Assembly: GCA_002737365.1 (NCBI GenBank) | Contig: NSIL01000009.1 | Location: 50,500 to 114,499, forward strand | From: Acidobacterium sp. | GTDB lineage: Bacteria; Acidobacteriota; Vicinamibacteria; Vicinamibacterales; UBA2999 | Length of the DNA stretch: 64,000 nt | Direction of reading: 5' to 3' | Part shown: positions 38,771-49,645 of the stretch, piece by piece | Numbering within the stretch: position 1 is the first letter of the stretch | Layout of the letters: every line of letters starts with the position of its first letter | Notes under the pieces: generated by a model | Databases searched by the model: none | Seen by the model: only the letters and a program-made list of their open reading frames with translations | What the model was told of the DNA's origin: nothing | Translations under genes and position numbers: made by a program

Positions 38771-40216
38771 ATGAGCACAGCAACCAAGCAAATCGAAGAA
38801 CTGGCGAATACCGAATACAAGTACGGGTTCGTCACCGACACCGAGCAGGACATCATCCCGGTCGGGCTCAATGAGGATGTCGTCAGACTGATCTCGTCGA
38901 AGAAGGGCGAGCCCCAGTGGCTGCTCGACTGGCGCCTCAAGGCGTTCCGCACGTGGCTGAAGATGGCAGAGCCACACTGGCAGAACGTCAAGTACGAGCC
39001 GATCGACTACCAGGGCGTGAGCTATTACGCCGCGCCGTCGGAAAAGAAGAAGCTGAACAGCCTGGACGAGGTTGATCCGGAGATCCGCGCGACCTTCGAC
39101 AAGCTCGGCATCCCGCTCGAAGAGCAGAAGCTGCTCTCGAACGTGGCCGTCGACGCGGTGTTCGATTCGGTCTCGGTGGCGACGACGTTCCGCAGCAAGC
39201 TGGCGGAGCTGGGCATCATCTTCTGCTCGTTTTCGGAGGCGGTGAAGGACCATCCCGACCTAGTCAAGAAGTACGTCGGTTCGGTCGTGCCGCACACCGA
39301 CAATTACTTCGCCGCGCTCAACTCGGCGGTGTTCAGCGACGGCAGCTTCGTCTACATCCCGAAGGGCGTGCGTTGCCCGATGGAACTGTCGACGTATTTC
39401 CGCATCAACGCCAAGAACACCGGCCAGTTCGAACGCACGCTGATCATCGCCGACGAAGGCTCGACGGTGAGCTACCTCGAAGGCTGCACGGCGCCGATGC
39501 GCGACGAGAACCAGTTGCACGCCGCGGTGGTCGAACTGGTCGCCCACAAGGACGCGACCATCAAGTACTCGACCGTCCAGAACTGGTACCCCGGCGACAA
39601 GCACGGCAAGGGTGGCATCTACAACTTCGTCACCAAGCGCGGCATCTGCAAGGGCGATCGTTCGAAGATCACCTGGACGCAGGTCGAGACCGGCTCGGCG
39701 GTGACCTGGAAATACCCGAGCTGCATCCTGCAGGGCGACGATTCGATTGGCGAGTTCTACTCGGTGGCGGTGACCAACAATTACCAGCAGGCCGATACCG
39801 GCACCAAGATGATCCACCTCGGCAAGAACACCCGCAGCACGATCGTCTCGAAGGGCATCTCGGCCGGCCGGGGCCAGAACACCTATCGCGGTGCGGTCAA
39901 GATTGGCAAGAACGCGACCAACGCGCGCAACTACTCGCAGTGCGACTCGCTGTTGATTGGCGATCGCTGCGGCGCGCATACGTTCCCGTATCTCGAAATC
40001 AAGAACACCACCGCCAAGGTGGAACACGAAGCCTCGACCTCGAAGATCGGCGAAGACCAGATTTTCTACTGCGAGTCACGCGGCATTGCCAAGGAAGACG
40101 CCATCAACATGATCGTGTCGGGCTTCTGCAAGGAAGTCTTCCGGGAGCTCCCGATGGAGTTCGCGGTCGAGGCACAAAAACTTCTCGGTATCTCTCTCGA
40201 AGGGTCGGTCGGTTAA
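38771..40216 (+). CDS. sufB: SufB, Fe-S scaffold subunit
   Basis: 481 aa from ATG 38771; the open frame upstream overlaps sufA. It begins with [27 protein letters not shown] and has [77 protein letters not shown] and [16 protein letters not shown], all SufB blocks including the cysteine thought to take up sulfur (QCDSLLIG). It forms the SufBC2D scaffold with the next two genes. Confidence 0.95.
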   Translation: MSTATKQIEELANTEYKYGFVTDTEQDIIPVGLNEDVVRLISSKKGEPQWLLDWRLKAFRTWLKMAEPHWQNVKYEPIDYQGVSYYAAPSEKKKLNSLDEVDPEIRATFDKLGIPLEEQKLLSNVAVDAVFDSVSVATTFRSKLAELGIIFCSFSEAVKDHPDLVKKYVGSVVPHTDNYFAALNSAVFSDGSFVYIPKGVRCPMELSTYFRINAKNTGQFERTLIIADEGSTVSYLEGCTAPMRDENQLHAAVVELVAHKDATIKYSTVQNWYPGDKHGKGGIYNFVTKRGICKGDRSKITWTQVETGSAVTWKYPSCILQGDDSIGEFYSVAVTNNYQQADTGTKMIHLGKNTRSTIVSKGISAGRGQNTYRGAVKIGKNATNARNYSQCDSLLIGDRCGAHTFPYLEIKNTTAKVEHEASTSKIGEDQIFYCESRGIAKEDAINMIVSGFCKEVFRELPMEFAVEAQKLLGISLEGSVG

Positions 40217-40219
40217 AAC

Positions 40220-40975
40220 ATGCTCGAAGTCAAGAATCTGCAGGTTCGGGTCGAAGACAAGGAAATCCTCCGCGGCATCAACCTCACGGTGAAAGCCGGC
40301 GAAGTGCACGCCATCATGGGGCCCAACGGCTCGGGCAAGAGCACGTTCGCGCGGGCGCTAGCCGGGCATCCCGGCTACGAGGTCACCGGCGGCAGCGTCA
40401 ACTACCAGGGGCACGACCTGCTCGACCTGGACCCGGACGAGCGCGCCCGCGAGGGCGTGTTCATGGCGTTCCAGTACCCGGTGGAGATTCCCGGTGTCAA
40501 CAACGCCTACTTCCTGAAGGCGGCACTGAACGCCAAGCGCAAGCAGCAAGGCCTCGACGAGCTCGACGCCATGGATTTCATGGCGCTCGTCAAACAGAAG
40601 CTCAAGGTGCTGCATGTCGACGAGTCGATGCTGATGCGCTCGGTCAACGAAGGCTTCTCTGGCGGCGAGAAGAAGCGCAACGAGATCTTTCACATGGCGG
40701 TGCTCGAGCCGACGCTCGCGGTGCTCGATGAAACCGATTCCGGTCTCGACATCGACGCCCTGCGCGTCGTTTCGGACGGCGTCAACGCCATGCGCAGCCC
40801 CGAGCGGTCGTTCATTGTCGTGACCCACTACCAGCGCCTGCTCGAGTACATCGTGCCCGACTACGTCCATGTCCTGGCCGACGGCCGCATTGTCCGCTCG
40901 GGTGGCCGCGAACTGGCGCTCGAACTGGAAGAGAAGGGCTACGCCTGGACCGAGCCTGCCGGAGCAAGGAAGTAA
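40220..40975 (+). CDS. sufC: SufC, Fe-S assembly ATPase
   Basis: 251 aa. ABC-type ATPase without membrane domain: Walker A MGPNGSGKSTFA near 33-44, the signature NEGFSGGEKKRNEI, Walker B AVLDETDSGLDIDAL and the switch histidine in IVVTHYQRLL. FMAFQYPVEIPGVNN is specific to SufC. It starts 3 bases after sufB and its stop shares two bases with the sufD ATG (TAATG). Confidence 0.95.
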   Translation: MLEVKNLQVRVEDKEILRGINLTVKAGEVHAIMGPNGSGKSTFARALAGHPGYEVTGGSVNYQGHDLLDLDPDERAREGVFMAFQYPVEIPGVNNAYFLKAALNAKRKQQGLDELDAMDFMALVKQKLKVLHVDESMLMRSVNEGFSGGEKKRNEIFHMAVLEPTLAVLDETDSGLDIDALRVVSDGVNAMRSPERSFIVVTHYQRLLEYIVPDYVHVLADGRIVRSGGRELALELEEKGYAWTEPAGARK

Positions 40976-42232
40976 TGGAGACGCTGGTGCCGGCCGCGCC
41001 GGTGTGGGTCAAGCAGCGCCGCGATGCCGCGGCGAAGCACTTTGCCGCGGTCGGTTTTCCGAACACCCGCCTCGAAGATTGGCGTTTCACCAACGTCTCG
41101 CCGATCGCCGAGGCCAATTGGCCGCTGGCGCAGGGCGGGTTCTCGCAGGCCGCCGCGCTCACGGCTGCCGTGAGCATTCCTGGTGCCGTGCGGCTGGTGA
41201 TCGTCAATGGTCGGTTCGCCGCCGGACTGTCGGACCTCAGCACCTTGCCGAAGGGTCTGCGCATCGCCAGCCTGCGCGATGGCGCGCGCGATGCCACCGA
41301 CGGCATCGAGACGCATCTCGGCAAGGTGTTCAGCATCGCCACGCATCCGTTTGCGGCACTCAACACGTCGTTCCTGGATGACGGCGTCGCGATCATGGCC
41401 ACCAAGGGCGCGATCGTCGAGACGCCCGTTCACATCGTGGTCGTCACCGGCGGCGAGACGCCGGTGGTCGCGCATCCGCGTGTGCTGATCGTGGCCGGCG
41501 AGAACAGCCAGGTCCGCGTCGCCCAGACCTTCATTGGCTCCCCGGACACGGCGTACTTCAACAACGCCGTGATTGAAGTGGTCGTCGGGCCGAGCGCCCT
41601 GGTCCAGCTCTACACCGATCAGCGCGAGTCGGACCAGGCGTTTCACGTCGCCAATATCCAGGCCCACGTCGAGGCCAAGGGCGTGTTCGAGTCGCATGCC
41701 TTCTCGACCGGCGCCCGCATCATGCGCCACGATATTGGCATCGGCCTCAAGGGCGAAGGCGCTGACTGCACCATGAACGGCGTCTACCTGGCCGATGGCG
41801 AACGCCTCATGGATACCCACACCTCGCTCGATCACGCCATGCCGCACTGCACCAGCCACGAGATCTACAAGGGCATCCTGGCGGGTAAGGGCCGGGCCGT
41901 ATTCAACGGCCGCATCATCGTGCAGCTCGACGCGCAGAAGACCGATGCCAAGCAGACCAACCGCGCGCTGCTGTTGTCGGACGAAGCGACCATCAACTCG
42001 AATCCGCAGCTCGAGATTTTTGCGGACGATGTGAAGTGTACGCATGGCGCAGCGGTGGGGCAGTTGGATGAAGAAGCGATGTTCTATCTGCAGGCGCGCG
42101 GCCTGAATCGCGACGCTGCCCGCGACATGCTGCTGCACGCGTTTGCCGGCGAGGTCATTCAAGGCCTCAAGATTCCGGCATTACGGGAGCAGATCGAAGG
42201 CAACTTCTTCGCTCGCCTTCGCGAGGACACGC

Positions 42233-42246
<14 letters not shown>
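40975..42246 (+). CDS. sufD: SufD, Fe-S scaffold subunit
   Basis: 423 aa. The N-terminal helical part (RRDAAAKHFAAVGFPNTRLEDWRFTNVSPI) is typical of SufD, as are HIVVVTGGETPVVAHPRVLIVAGENSQVRV, TSHEIYKGILAGKGRAVFNGRIIV, TNRALLLSDEATINSNPQLEIFADDVKCTHGAAVGQLDEEAMFYL and the ending AGEVIQGLK. It pairs with SufB in the SufBC2D complex. Overlaps sufS by 14 bases. Confidence 0.94.
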
Positions 42247-43452
<1,206 letters not shown>

Positions 43453-43456
<4 letters not shown>

Positions 43457-43899
43457 GCGAGCTCACCGACCTCTACCAGGAAGTCATCCTCGACCACAAC
43501 CGCCGCCCGCACAACTTCCGGGTGATCGAGGGCGCCACCTCGCAGGAAGGCTACAACCCGCTGTGTGGCGATCGCCTGACGCTGTACGTCGCGATGGACG
43601 GCGGCGTCATCAGGGACGTCGCCTTCCAGGGATCGGGCTGCGCCATCTCCAAGGCGTCGGCCTCGCTGATGACCGACGCGCTCAAAGGCAAGACCGCGGA
43701 TGAAGCGCGGGCGTTGTTCGACCAGTTCCACGCCATGATCACGTCAGACCATGCCGGTCCGACGGCTGATTTGGGCAAGCTGTCGGTGCTCGCGGGCGTG
43801 CGCGAGTTTCCGTCGCGCATCAAGTGCGCCAGCCTGGCCTGGCACACCATGAAGGCGGCGGTCGCGCACCACAGCGACGCGACGGTATCCACCGAATGA
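43453..43899 (+). CDS. sufU: SufU, zinc-dependent sulfur acceptor
   Basis: 148 aa. Ligands Cys38 and Asp40 in NPLCGDRL, Cys63 in GSGCAISKASAS and Cys125 in IKCASLAWHTM match SufU. The roughly 18-residue insertion that separates SufU from IscU is visible (MTDALKGKTADEARALFDQF). SufU accepts persulfide from SufS. Its stop overlaps the next start (ATGA). Confidence 0.94.
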
Positions 43900-44300
43900 A
43901 TCTACCTGTCATGACCACCGGCGGCCTGCCCGAAGACAGCGCCGCAAATGCCATCAGCCAGTCGACTGGCGACATCACCGCCGATCCGGCCAAGACGGCG
44001 GCGATCGCTCCCAAGGTGATCGAAGCCCTCAAGACCGTGTTCGACCCGGAGATCCCGGTCAACATCTATGAGATGGGACTGATCTACGACGTCATCGTCG
44101 ATGCCGGCGGCCAGGTGGGCGTCAAGATGACGCTGACAGCGCCGAATTGCCCGGCCGCGCAGTCGCTGCCGGTCGAAGTTCGCGACAAGGCGCGCACCGT
44201 CGAAGGCGTCACCGACGCCAAGGTCGAAATCGTCTGGGACCCGCCCTGGACCAAGGACCTCATGTCGGACGTGGCCAAGCTCGAGTTGGGAATGCTCTGA
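43896..44300 (+). CDS. sufT: SufT / MIP18-family (DUF59) Fe-S maturation protein
   Basis: 134 aa from ATG 43896. The DUF59 core is VIEALKTVFDPEIPVNIYEMGLIYDVIVD, then KMTLTAPNCPAAQSLPVEVRDKARTVEGV and VEIVWDPPWTKDLMSD, with the conserved cysteine in APNCP. SufT aids Fe-S delivery. It ends the nine-gene SUF operon. Confidence 0.93.
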   Translation: MNLPVMTTGGLPEDSAANAISQSTGDITADPAKTAAIAPKVIEALKTVFDPEIPVNIYEMGLIYDVIVDAGGQVGVKMTLTAPNCPAAQSLPVEVRDKARTVEGVTDAKVEIVWDPPWTKDLMSDVAKLELGML

Positions 44301-44355
44301 GCGGTCATCGCCCCAGCCGATACCGCTCGCCCAGGCTGGGCGTGAACACCGGCTG

Positions 44356-44619
44356 ATGGTGATCGACACCTCGGCGTTGCTGGCCATCCTGCAAGACGAG
44401 CCAGAGCGCCGCGCCTTCAACGAGGCGATTGAGGCCGCGGACACTCGCGCCATGTCGATGGCGAACTTCGTGGAGGCCTCGACCGTGATCGAATCCCGTT
44501 ACGGCGCCGAGGGGATTCGTGACCTAGACCTGTTCATCGAGCGGGCGGCCATCGATCGGGGTGAGCCGCTGCTATTCAAGGGCGGAGATTTCGACCAGAC
44601 CGACGTGTTTTGTGGATGA
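44356..44619 (+). pseudogene. vapC: VapC PIN-domain toxin, internally deleted
   Basis: 87 aa; intact relatives are near 130 aa. It begins MVIDTSALLAILQDEPERRAF with the first catalytic aspartate, then NFVEASTVIESRYG and LDLFIERAAID, and jumps straight to GEPLLFKGGDFDQTDV, the normal C-terminal block. About 45 residues, including the NFGDCFSYALA segment with two acidic ligands, are gone without a frame change. No VapB gene precedes it. Probably inactive. Confidence 0.7.
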
Positions 44620-44631
44620 GATGACACCCGA

Positions 44632-45858
44632 GTGCGACGCGTGAGCGCGAAACGTTGCGACGAGCTGCGCCTGACCGGTTCGGGCGGTGCGAACCGGGTC
44701 ATGGAGGCCGAGCTCAAGCGGCTCGTGATGCGCTCGCCGTTCGACCTGCGCCTCGCCCCGCCGAAGCGCGAGGGCGAAGAGACCCTGCTCTACCCCTTCG
44801 ACGCGCGCGTGGCGTGGGTCGCGGCGTGCCATCACCGTACCTCGTCTCGAATCTCCTGGGACTTGTGCTCCAGTCCGGCCGTGCGCCTCGAGCCGCTGTT
44901 CGCCGACCTGCTGCCCACGCTGTCGTTGGACGACCGCCTCGCGGACGGCAGGCACCTCCGCTTCTCGGTCGAGCTCGGGTCATCGTCCGACTTCGAAGCG
45001 TCGCCGCTGCAGCTGCGTGGCGTCGTCAAGAACGCGCTGGTTGAGGCGCTGGCATCAAGAGGCATCGCCTCCGACGTCGACGGCGACACGCCCGACGTCG
45101 TATTCGTCGTGCGCCGAGCGGGAACGCCTGACGCGCGGCGTACCGTGGTGGGCATTGACGTCGGCGGCGGCGCACGTCATCGACGCGGCGCGCGGGTGGC
45201 CGGCGGGCTGGCACCGCTACGCGAGACGCTGGCGGCGCAGTTGATCATGCTGTCGCGCTGGGACGCGCGCACCGAGCCGCTGGTCGATCCGATGGCTGGC
45301 GGCGCCACGATTCCGATCGAGGCGGCCGGCCTCGCGGTGGGCGCGGCCATTCGTCATCCGGCGGACTTAGCGCTGCGGCATCTCGCCGCGTTCAAGGGAC
45401 TGCCGACCGATACGCCCGACCTGTTCCCAGGCACCGTGGCCAGGCTCGTCGCGCTCGACGCCGACGCCGAGTTGATTCCGGCGATGGTCGGTAACCTGCG
45501 CGCCGCGGGTTTGACCGGTCCCGCCTACGACCAGTCCATCGTGATCGGGCAACAAGACGTGCGCGAGCTGACGCCGGACCACATCGAGCACCTGCTGCCG
45601 GCGGTGCGCGACATGCGGCCGGGTGTGTTCTGCTTCAACCCGCCGTACGGCGTGCGCCTTGGCGGGGAGCACGGCGAAGAGGAACTGCTCGAGCTGTACG
45701 CCGACATGGGCCGCGCCCTGGGGCGCTTCAGCGGCTGGCGCGCGGCGTGTTTTGTCGCGAACCCGAGGTTCGTCTACGCCTTTGGTCACCGTGCCACCAT
45801 GACGAAGCCGGCGAGCAACGCCAATCTCAGCGGCACCTTCCTGGTGTTTCAGCTGTAA
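44632..45858 (+). CDS. RlmL/THUMP-type N6/N2 nucleic-acid methyltransferase
   Basis: 408 aa, GTG start (a second GTG is at 44641). The N-terminal 150 residues form the RNA-binding ferredoxin/THUMP-like part. The Rossmann methyltransferase has DPMAGGATIPIEAAGLAVGAAIRH, ALDADAELIPAMVGNLRAAG and the catalytic FCFNPPYGVRLGGE (NPPY). This is the class of 23S rRNA G2445 or tRNA m2G methyltransferases. Exact target unknown. Confidence 0.82.
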   Translation: MRRVSAKRCDELRLTGSGGANRVMEAELKRLVMRSPFDLRLAPPKREGEETLLYPFDARVAWVAACHHRTSSRISWDLCSSPAVRLEPLFADLLPTLSLDDRLADGRHLRFSVELGSSSDFEASPLQLRGVVKNALVEALASRGIASDVDGDTPDVVFVVRRAGTPDARRTVVGIDVGGGARHRRGARVAGGLAPLRETLAAQLIMLSRWDARTEPLVDPMAGGATIPIEAAGLAVGAAIRHPADLALRHLAAFKGLPTDTPDLFPGTVARLVALDADAELIPAMVGNLRAAGLTGPAYDQSIVIGQQDVRELTPDHIEHLLPAVRDMRPGVFCFNPPYGVRLGGEHGEEELLELYADMGRALGRFSGWRAACFVANPRFVYAFGHRATMTKPASNANLSGTFLVFQL

Positions 45859-45880
45859 TCCGAGGTGGACCGAGTCTGGG

Positions 45881-46618
45881 TCAGCCCGTGATCTGCGGAA
45901 GCGCGCCGCCGAGGCGGCCGGCGTGAAAGACGGCTTCGCCGGCGCGCTCGGCCGGTAGTTTCGCGATCAGGGACAGTGCGGTTTCGAGAGTCGCGCTCCA
46001 ACGCCGCGACAGGCCGGCAGGGTTTGGCGGCGGTCCTTCAAATGCCAGCGACGCGATTTCGTCCGACGAGTAATGTGACGACCGACGAGCGTGATCGATC
46101 ACGCCGAGGGGCGAGAAGCCCGGGTCTTTGCCGCACGCCGCCCACGCCAGGTATCCCAGTGATTGCAGGCGCTCGTCGCAGGCGATCACGTCGATCCAGT
46201 CTCGCACCTCGAGTCGCCCGATCAGGGCCAGGACCTTGTTCGTCGCCAGATCGAAGGGATGCAGCGTGAGCCCGAGTTCGTCATGCTCAACGAGTGGGAA
46301 GAAACGGTAGGCGCTGTCGTGGACCCATTCGACGAGCAGGCGGTCGTGGTCTCGAGAGACGGTGGCCTGTACGAACCCCGGACGTTCGCGAACCGGGGCG
46401 ACCGCGTAGCCGGTGTGCTCAAGGAGCTGCCGGTCAGCGTCTCATGATCGGGCCACGGCCTCGGTGGTGTCGTGGAACAGGCCGAGATCGCGTGACAGGC
46501 GGTGCGCTGCGAGCGCCACGTTGAGGGCAATGCCGCCCGCCACGTAGCTCTCGCCGCCGGCGCGCCGCCGTCCGGCTAGGACCCGGCAGACGTCTCGCTG
46601 GAAAGCTGTGAGAGCCAT
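45881..46618 (-). pseudogene. AbiEii-like nucleotidyltransferase split by an in-frame TGA
   Basis: From ATG 46618 the frame reads ALTAFQRDVCRVLAGRRRAGGESYVAGGIALNVALAAHRLSRDLGLFHDTTEAVARS, then TGA (46442-46444), then continues in the same frame DADRQLLEHTGYAV, LLVEWVHDSAYRFFPLVEHDELGLTLHPFDLATNKVLALIGRLEVRDWIDVIAC and YLAWAACGKDPGFSP to a TAG-free end ALPQITG. Both halves belong to one nucleotidyltransferase of the AbiEii/toxin type, with G and S replaced by GG at 28 and the SRDLDLF site reading SRDLGLF. The stop replaces a likely tryptophan. Two-fragment products or a dead gene. Confidence 0.7.
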
Positions 46619-46821
46619 GTGCGGAACTGGGCAACGCGCAGAAACGCCTCGCGGTCGCCGTGCTGCGCAATCTGCCGCAGCACCTCCTCGCGCTCCGCAG
46701 GCGTTCGCGGATAGTAGTCTTCCCGCAGGAGCCAGAGGCACCGCGCGCGGTGCTGGTCCACGAAGCGACGGAATTCCGTGTCCGAAATTGCCGGGAGCCG
46801 GACATGACGCCAGTTTAGCAT
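46576..46821 (-). CDS. Small conserved partner of the nucleotidyltransferase
   Basis: 81 aa: LNWRHVRLPAISDTEFRRFVDQHRARCLWLLREDYYPRTPAEREEVLRQIAQHGDREAF and a short tail. It is rich in charged residues and helical, and overlaps the start of the nucleotidyltransferase by 43 bases. Such a small upstream gene coupled to an AbiEii-type gene suggests a toxin-antitoxin-like pair; the antitoxin role is inference. Confidence 0.55.
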   Translation of the reverse strand: MLNWRHVRLPAISDTEFRRFVDQHRARCLWLLREDYYPRTPAEREEVLRQIAQHGDREAFLRVAQFRTWLSQLSSETSAGS

Positions 46822-46916
46822 CCTGGCGAGGTCAGCCAGCGCCGCCTGGCCCTCACTCCAGGTTTCCGTCTCCGGGGAGTAATACTCAGGGGCAGCAGTG
46901 TTACTCTTCCTGCTCC

Positions 46917-48284
46917 ATGACCGACTCGCGACCCGGACTCGAGCTTGACCGCGCCCATCTGTTGCATCCGTTGCACCATCCGTCCGCCTATCCGCAGGCC
47001 AGGATCTGGGTCGAGGGGCGCGGCGCGGTCATCAAAGACTCGACCGGCCGCGAGTACCTGGACGGCCTGGCCGGGCTCTGGAACGTGACCGTCGGCCACG
47101 GCCGCGAGTCACTGGCCAAGGCCGCGCACGATCAGATGGCCACCTTGGCCTACTGCTCGTCGTATGCCGGGTCGACCAACTACCCGGCCATTGCCCTGGC
47201 TGAGCGCCTGAGCGAGATCGCCTACCCGTCGATCAACACGTTCTTCTTCACCAGCGGTGGCGCCGAGGCCACTGAAAGCTCGATCAAGACCGCCCGGTTC
47301 TACTGGAAGGCGCAGGGCAAGGCCGACAAGACCAAGATCATCTCGCGGCATCGCGCCTATCACGGCCTGACGCTGGCGGCGATGAGCGCGACCGGCCTGC
47401 CCGCGTTCTGGCCGATGTTCGAGCCGCGCGTGCCTGGCTTCTTCCACATCGACGCGCCCGATCCGTACCGCTTCGTCAATCCAGATCCCGGCGTGAGCAT
47501 CGGCGTGGCCGCGGCCAACCAGCTCGAAGCCGCGATTCTTCGCGAGGGCGCCGACACGGTCGCCGCCTTCATCGCCGAGCCGGTGCAGGGCGCGGGCGGC
47601 GTGATCGTGCCGCCGCCGGACTACTTCGCCCGCATCCGCGAGATCTGCGATCGCCATGACGTGCTGCTGATTGCGGACGAGGTGATCACGGGCTTTGGAC
47701 GAACGGGCAAGTGGTTCGGGCTCGAGCACTACGGCATCGAGCCCGACATCATGCAGTTTGCCAAGGGCATTACCAGCGGCTACATCCCGCTCGGCGGCAT
47801 TGGTGTGTCCGACGCCATTCGCGAGGTGATCAACGGCGTGGCGCCAGGCAAGCGCTGGATGCACGCCTACACCTACTCAGGCCATCCCACGTGTTGCGCG
47901 GTCGCGCTCAAAAACCTCGAGATCATCGACGACGAACAACTGGTCGAAAGGGCGGCGCGGTTGGGTGTGCAGTTGGCCGAAAGATTACAGAGTCTGACGA
48001 GCCTCGACGGCGTCGGCGATGTGCGTTCGCATGGCTTGATCGGCGCGGTGGAGATCGTCGCCGACAAGACGACGAAGGCGCTGCATCCGCCGGAGGCGCA
48101 GATGGCGTCGCGGCTTACCGAGGCGATGCTCGAGCGCGGACTGCTGACGCGTGTGACCCTGGACTGCATCTGCATCTCGCCGCCGCTGGTCGTCAGCGAG
48201 GCGCAGTTGGACCGGGTGGTCGAGATCATCGCCGACGCGGTGCCCGCGGCGCTCGCCGCGGCCAGGGGCGTAGGGGCGCGCTGA
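46917..48284 (+). CDS. Class III aminotransferase (omega-transaminase type)
   Basis: 455 aa from ATG 46917; the open frame upstream is antisense to the toxin-like genes. DRAHLLHPLHHPSAYPQARIWVEGRGAVIKD, EYLDGLAGLWNVTVGHGR, FFFTSGGAEATESSIKTAR, HRAYHGLTLAAMSATG, AEPVQGAGGVIVPP, LLIADEVITGFGRTGKWF and the PLP lysine in QFAKGITSGYIPLGG identify pyruvate-dependent amine transaminases. The amine donor is not evident. The stop codon lies in the loop of a 21-bp perfect hairpin (48261-48306). Confidence 0.88.
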   Translation: MTDSRPGLELDRAHLLHPLHHPSAYPQARIWVEGRGAVIKDSTGREYLDGLAGLWNVTVGHGRESLAKAAHDQMATLAYCSSYAGSTNYPAIALAERLSEIAYPSINTFFFTSGGAEATESSIKTARFYWKAQGKADKTKIISRHRAYHGLTLAAMSATGLPAFWPMFEPRVPGFFHIDAPDPYRFVNPDPGVSIGVAAANQLEAAILREGADTVAAFIAEPVQGAGGVIVPPPDYFARIREICDRHDVLLIADEVITGFGRTGKWFGLEHYGIEPDIMQFAKGITSGYIPLGGIGVSDAIREVINGVAPGKRWMHAYTYSGHPTCCAVALKNLEIIDDEQLVERAARLGVQLAERLQSLTSLDGVGDVRSHGLIGAVEIVADKTTKALHPPEAQMASRLTEAMLERGLLTRVTLDCICISPPLVVSEAQLDRVVEIIADAVPAALAAARGVGAR

Positions 48285-48306
48285 AGCGCGCCCCTACGCC
48301 CCTGGC
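48261..48306. terminator. Perfect 21-bp hairpin enclosing a stop codon
   Basis: Arms 48261-48281 (starting GCCAGGGGCG) and 48286-48306 are exact reverse complements; the loop is TGAA, holding the TGA stop of the aminotransferase gene. There is no T-run. It encodes the tail AARGVGAR of that protein. Confidence 0.7.
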
Positions 48307-48345
48307 CTCAAGCCCCCAGCCCCCGTCCGGCGTCATAATGTCGAT

Positions 48346-48840
48346 ATGAGAGGCTTGGCGCTCGCGGCGCTGCTCTTCAGCTGGTCGTCGCCCGCCTGGG
48401 CGCAAGACCAACAACCCGCCCCTGATCAGGAAGTTGAGGCAGCCGTTGACCCCACCAGGTTCGGCGTCTCCCTCGAGCGCATTCAGCGGGGCCTGCGGGT
48501 GACCGAGTCACGCGAGAAGGACAAGCAGTCCGGCACGACCTTCCGGCTCGAATACCGGGTCCAGGTCTACGGTGCGGCGCCGAAGATCGACGTGCTGAAG
48601 GGTGTCGATCTGTTCAACGGTCCGGTACCAGGTTCGGCGCCGACGCACCGCCAGTTCATCGAGCATGTCACTCCGCAGATTTATCGGACACCCGGCCTGC
48701 CATTGTCAGCAGGCCTGTTCTGGCTCGCGAATCAATTCTGGGAAAAAAGCAAAAAATCGCGGTGTCAAGAAGAGATCGAGGCCTATCGCGCCATGCTGAT
48801 GCAAGGCGTCAGCGTGGCGGCGCCGCGCTGCACCCAGTAG
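48346..48840 (+). CDS. Secreted hypothetical protein
   Basis: 164 aa with a clear signal peptide (MRGLALAALLFSWSSPAWAQ). The mature part begins DQQPAPDQEVEAAVDPTRFGVSLERIQRGLRV and contains FRLEYRVQVYGAAPKIDVLKGVDLFNGPVPGSAPTHRQF. Two cysteines near the end may form a disulfide. No known domain is recognised. A terminal-exported protein of unknown role. Confidence 0.6.
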   Translation: MRGLALAALLFSWSSPAWAQDQQPAPDQEVEAAVDPTRFGVSLERIQRGLRVTESREKDKQSGTTFRLEYRVQVYGAAPKIDVLKGVDLFNGPVPGSAPTHRQFIEHVTPQIYRTPGLPLSAGLFWLANQFWEKSKKSRCQEEIEAYRAMLMQGVSVAAPRCTQ

Positions 48841-48859
48841 AGCGGTCACCCACGCGTCG

Positions 48860-48990
48860 CTACTGCACCGTCACGGTGATGTCGTGCGGAGTGTGGATGC
48901 TGGCATCCTCGGCATACGCGCGCAGCACGTAGGTCCCCGGCTTGTCGAAGGAGACCTTGGTCGTCGCCGTGCCGCTGGCGCGCGCCGTCG
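48860..48990 (-). pseudogene. C-terminal fragment of a secreted Ig-like protein
   Basis: Reading leftward, a frame ends KVSFDKPGTYVLRAYAEDAS and HTPHDITVTVQ then TAG (48860-48862). The GTYVLRAYAED and DITVTV pattern is the last strand pair of Ig-like domains in secreted proteins. No start, signal or upstream domain remains; the DoxX stop lies about 15 bases before it. Confidence 0.5.
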
Positions 48991-49004
48991 GCCCGGCTAC
49001 AGGC

Positions 49005-49376
49005 TCAGCGAAGCGAGCCCCAGCCGATCGTGAGCGTGATCACCAACATGGCCAGTGCGGGCACCGACTTGCTGAGCGGATCGCCGATCTTTGCGTGCAT
49101 GGCGAGGGCTCCCACCATGAGCAGGCCCACCAGTGCCGCGGCCGGAAGCACCAGCGAAGGGAACCAGATCCCGGCCAGTAGCGCCAGCGCCGACCCCACC
49201 TTAAGTGCCCCGATGGCATACGCAAACCACGATGGCAGCCCGTAGGTGGCGAACTCCTCCAGCATCGTGCTGGCGCTGCCGCCGCGATACTTCGTGCCTC
49301 GATTGAACCGCAACAGCCAGACGTTCAGCAGGCCGAGCGCGGCGATGACTTGAAGTACGGTCAGGAAGGTCGTCAT
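49005..49376 (-). CDS. DoxX-family membrane protein
   Basis: 123 aa from ATG 49376 (the frame is open a little further up). Four hydrophobic helices: TFLTVLQVIAALGLLNVWLL, FAYAIGALKVGSALALLAGIWF, LVLPAAALVGLLMVGALAMHA and VPALAMLVITLTIGW. This layout is that of DoxX/DoxD-like proteins, which are often tied to thiosulfate or quinone redox. No operon partner in the same direction. Confidence 0.7.
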   Translation of the reverse strand: MTTFLTVLQVIAALGLLNVWLLRFNRGTKYRGGSASTMLEEFATYGLPSWFAYAIGALKVGSALALLAGIWFPSLVLPAAALVGLLMVGALAMHAKIGDPLSKSVPALAMLVITLTIGWGSLR

Positions 49377-49393
49377 AAGTTTTCGTTGGCTCC

Positions 49394-49537
49394 ATGTCAG
49401 AATCATCGGCGACGACCACCAGCTTCCTCGATCTGATGGATTACTCGCAAGCGTTCTTCTCAGTGGCGCAAGGCATCTCGATGGTGTCGTTCGCCTTCTT
49501 TTGCCTCACCCTGCTGCTCGTTATTTACGCTCCATAA
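49394..49537 (+). CDS. Mini membrane protein 1 (47 aa)
   Basis: ATG at 49394 gives MSESSATTTSFLDLMDYSQ followed by one hydrophobic helix (GISMVSFAFFCLTLLLVIYAP) and TAA 49535-49537. It is too short for usual gene finders. It is the first of three small one- or two-helix frames in a row, all on the same strand, ending at 49949. Function unknown. Confidence 0.5.
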   Translation: MSESSATTTSFLDLMDYSQAFFSVAQGISMVSFAFFCLTLLLVIYAP

Positions 49538-49645
49538 GGGCCCCCCCGGCACATTGTAGGTGCCCATGCCCACCCGCGCGAATCCTCCGCGCCGGGGGCG
49601 GCGTCTTACCAAGGCCGACCAAGACCGTTTTACAAGGAGACTGAC

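Noticed and set aside
44301..44355. Possible vapB antitoxin or minus-strand tail (FTPSLGERYRLGR) before vapC
   Set aside because: The space is too small for an antitoxin gene, and the 13-residue tail has no recognisable family.
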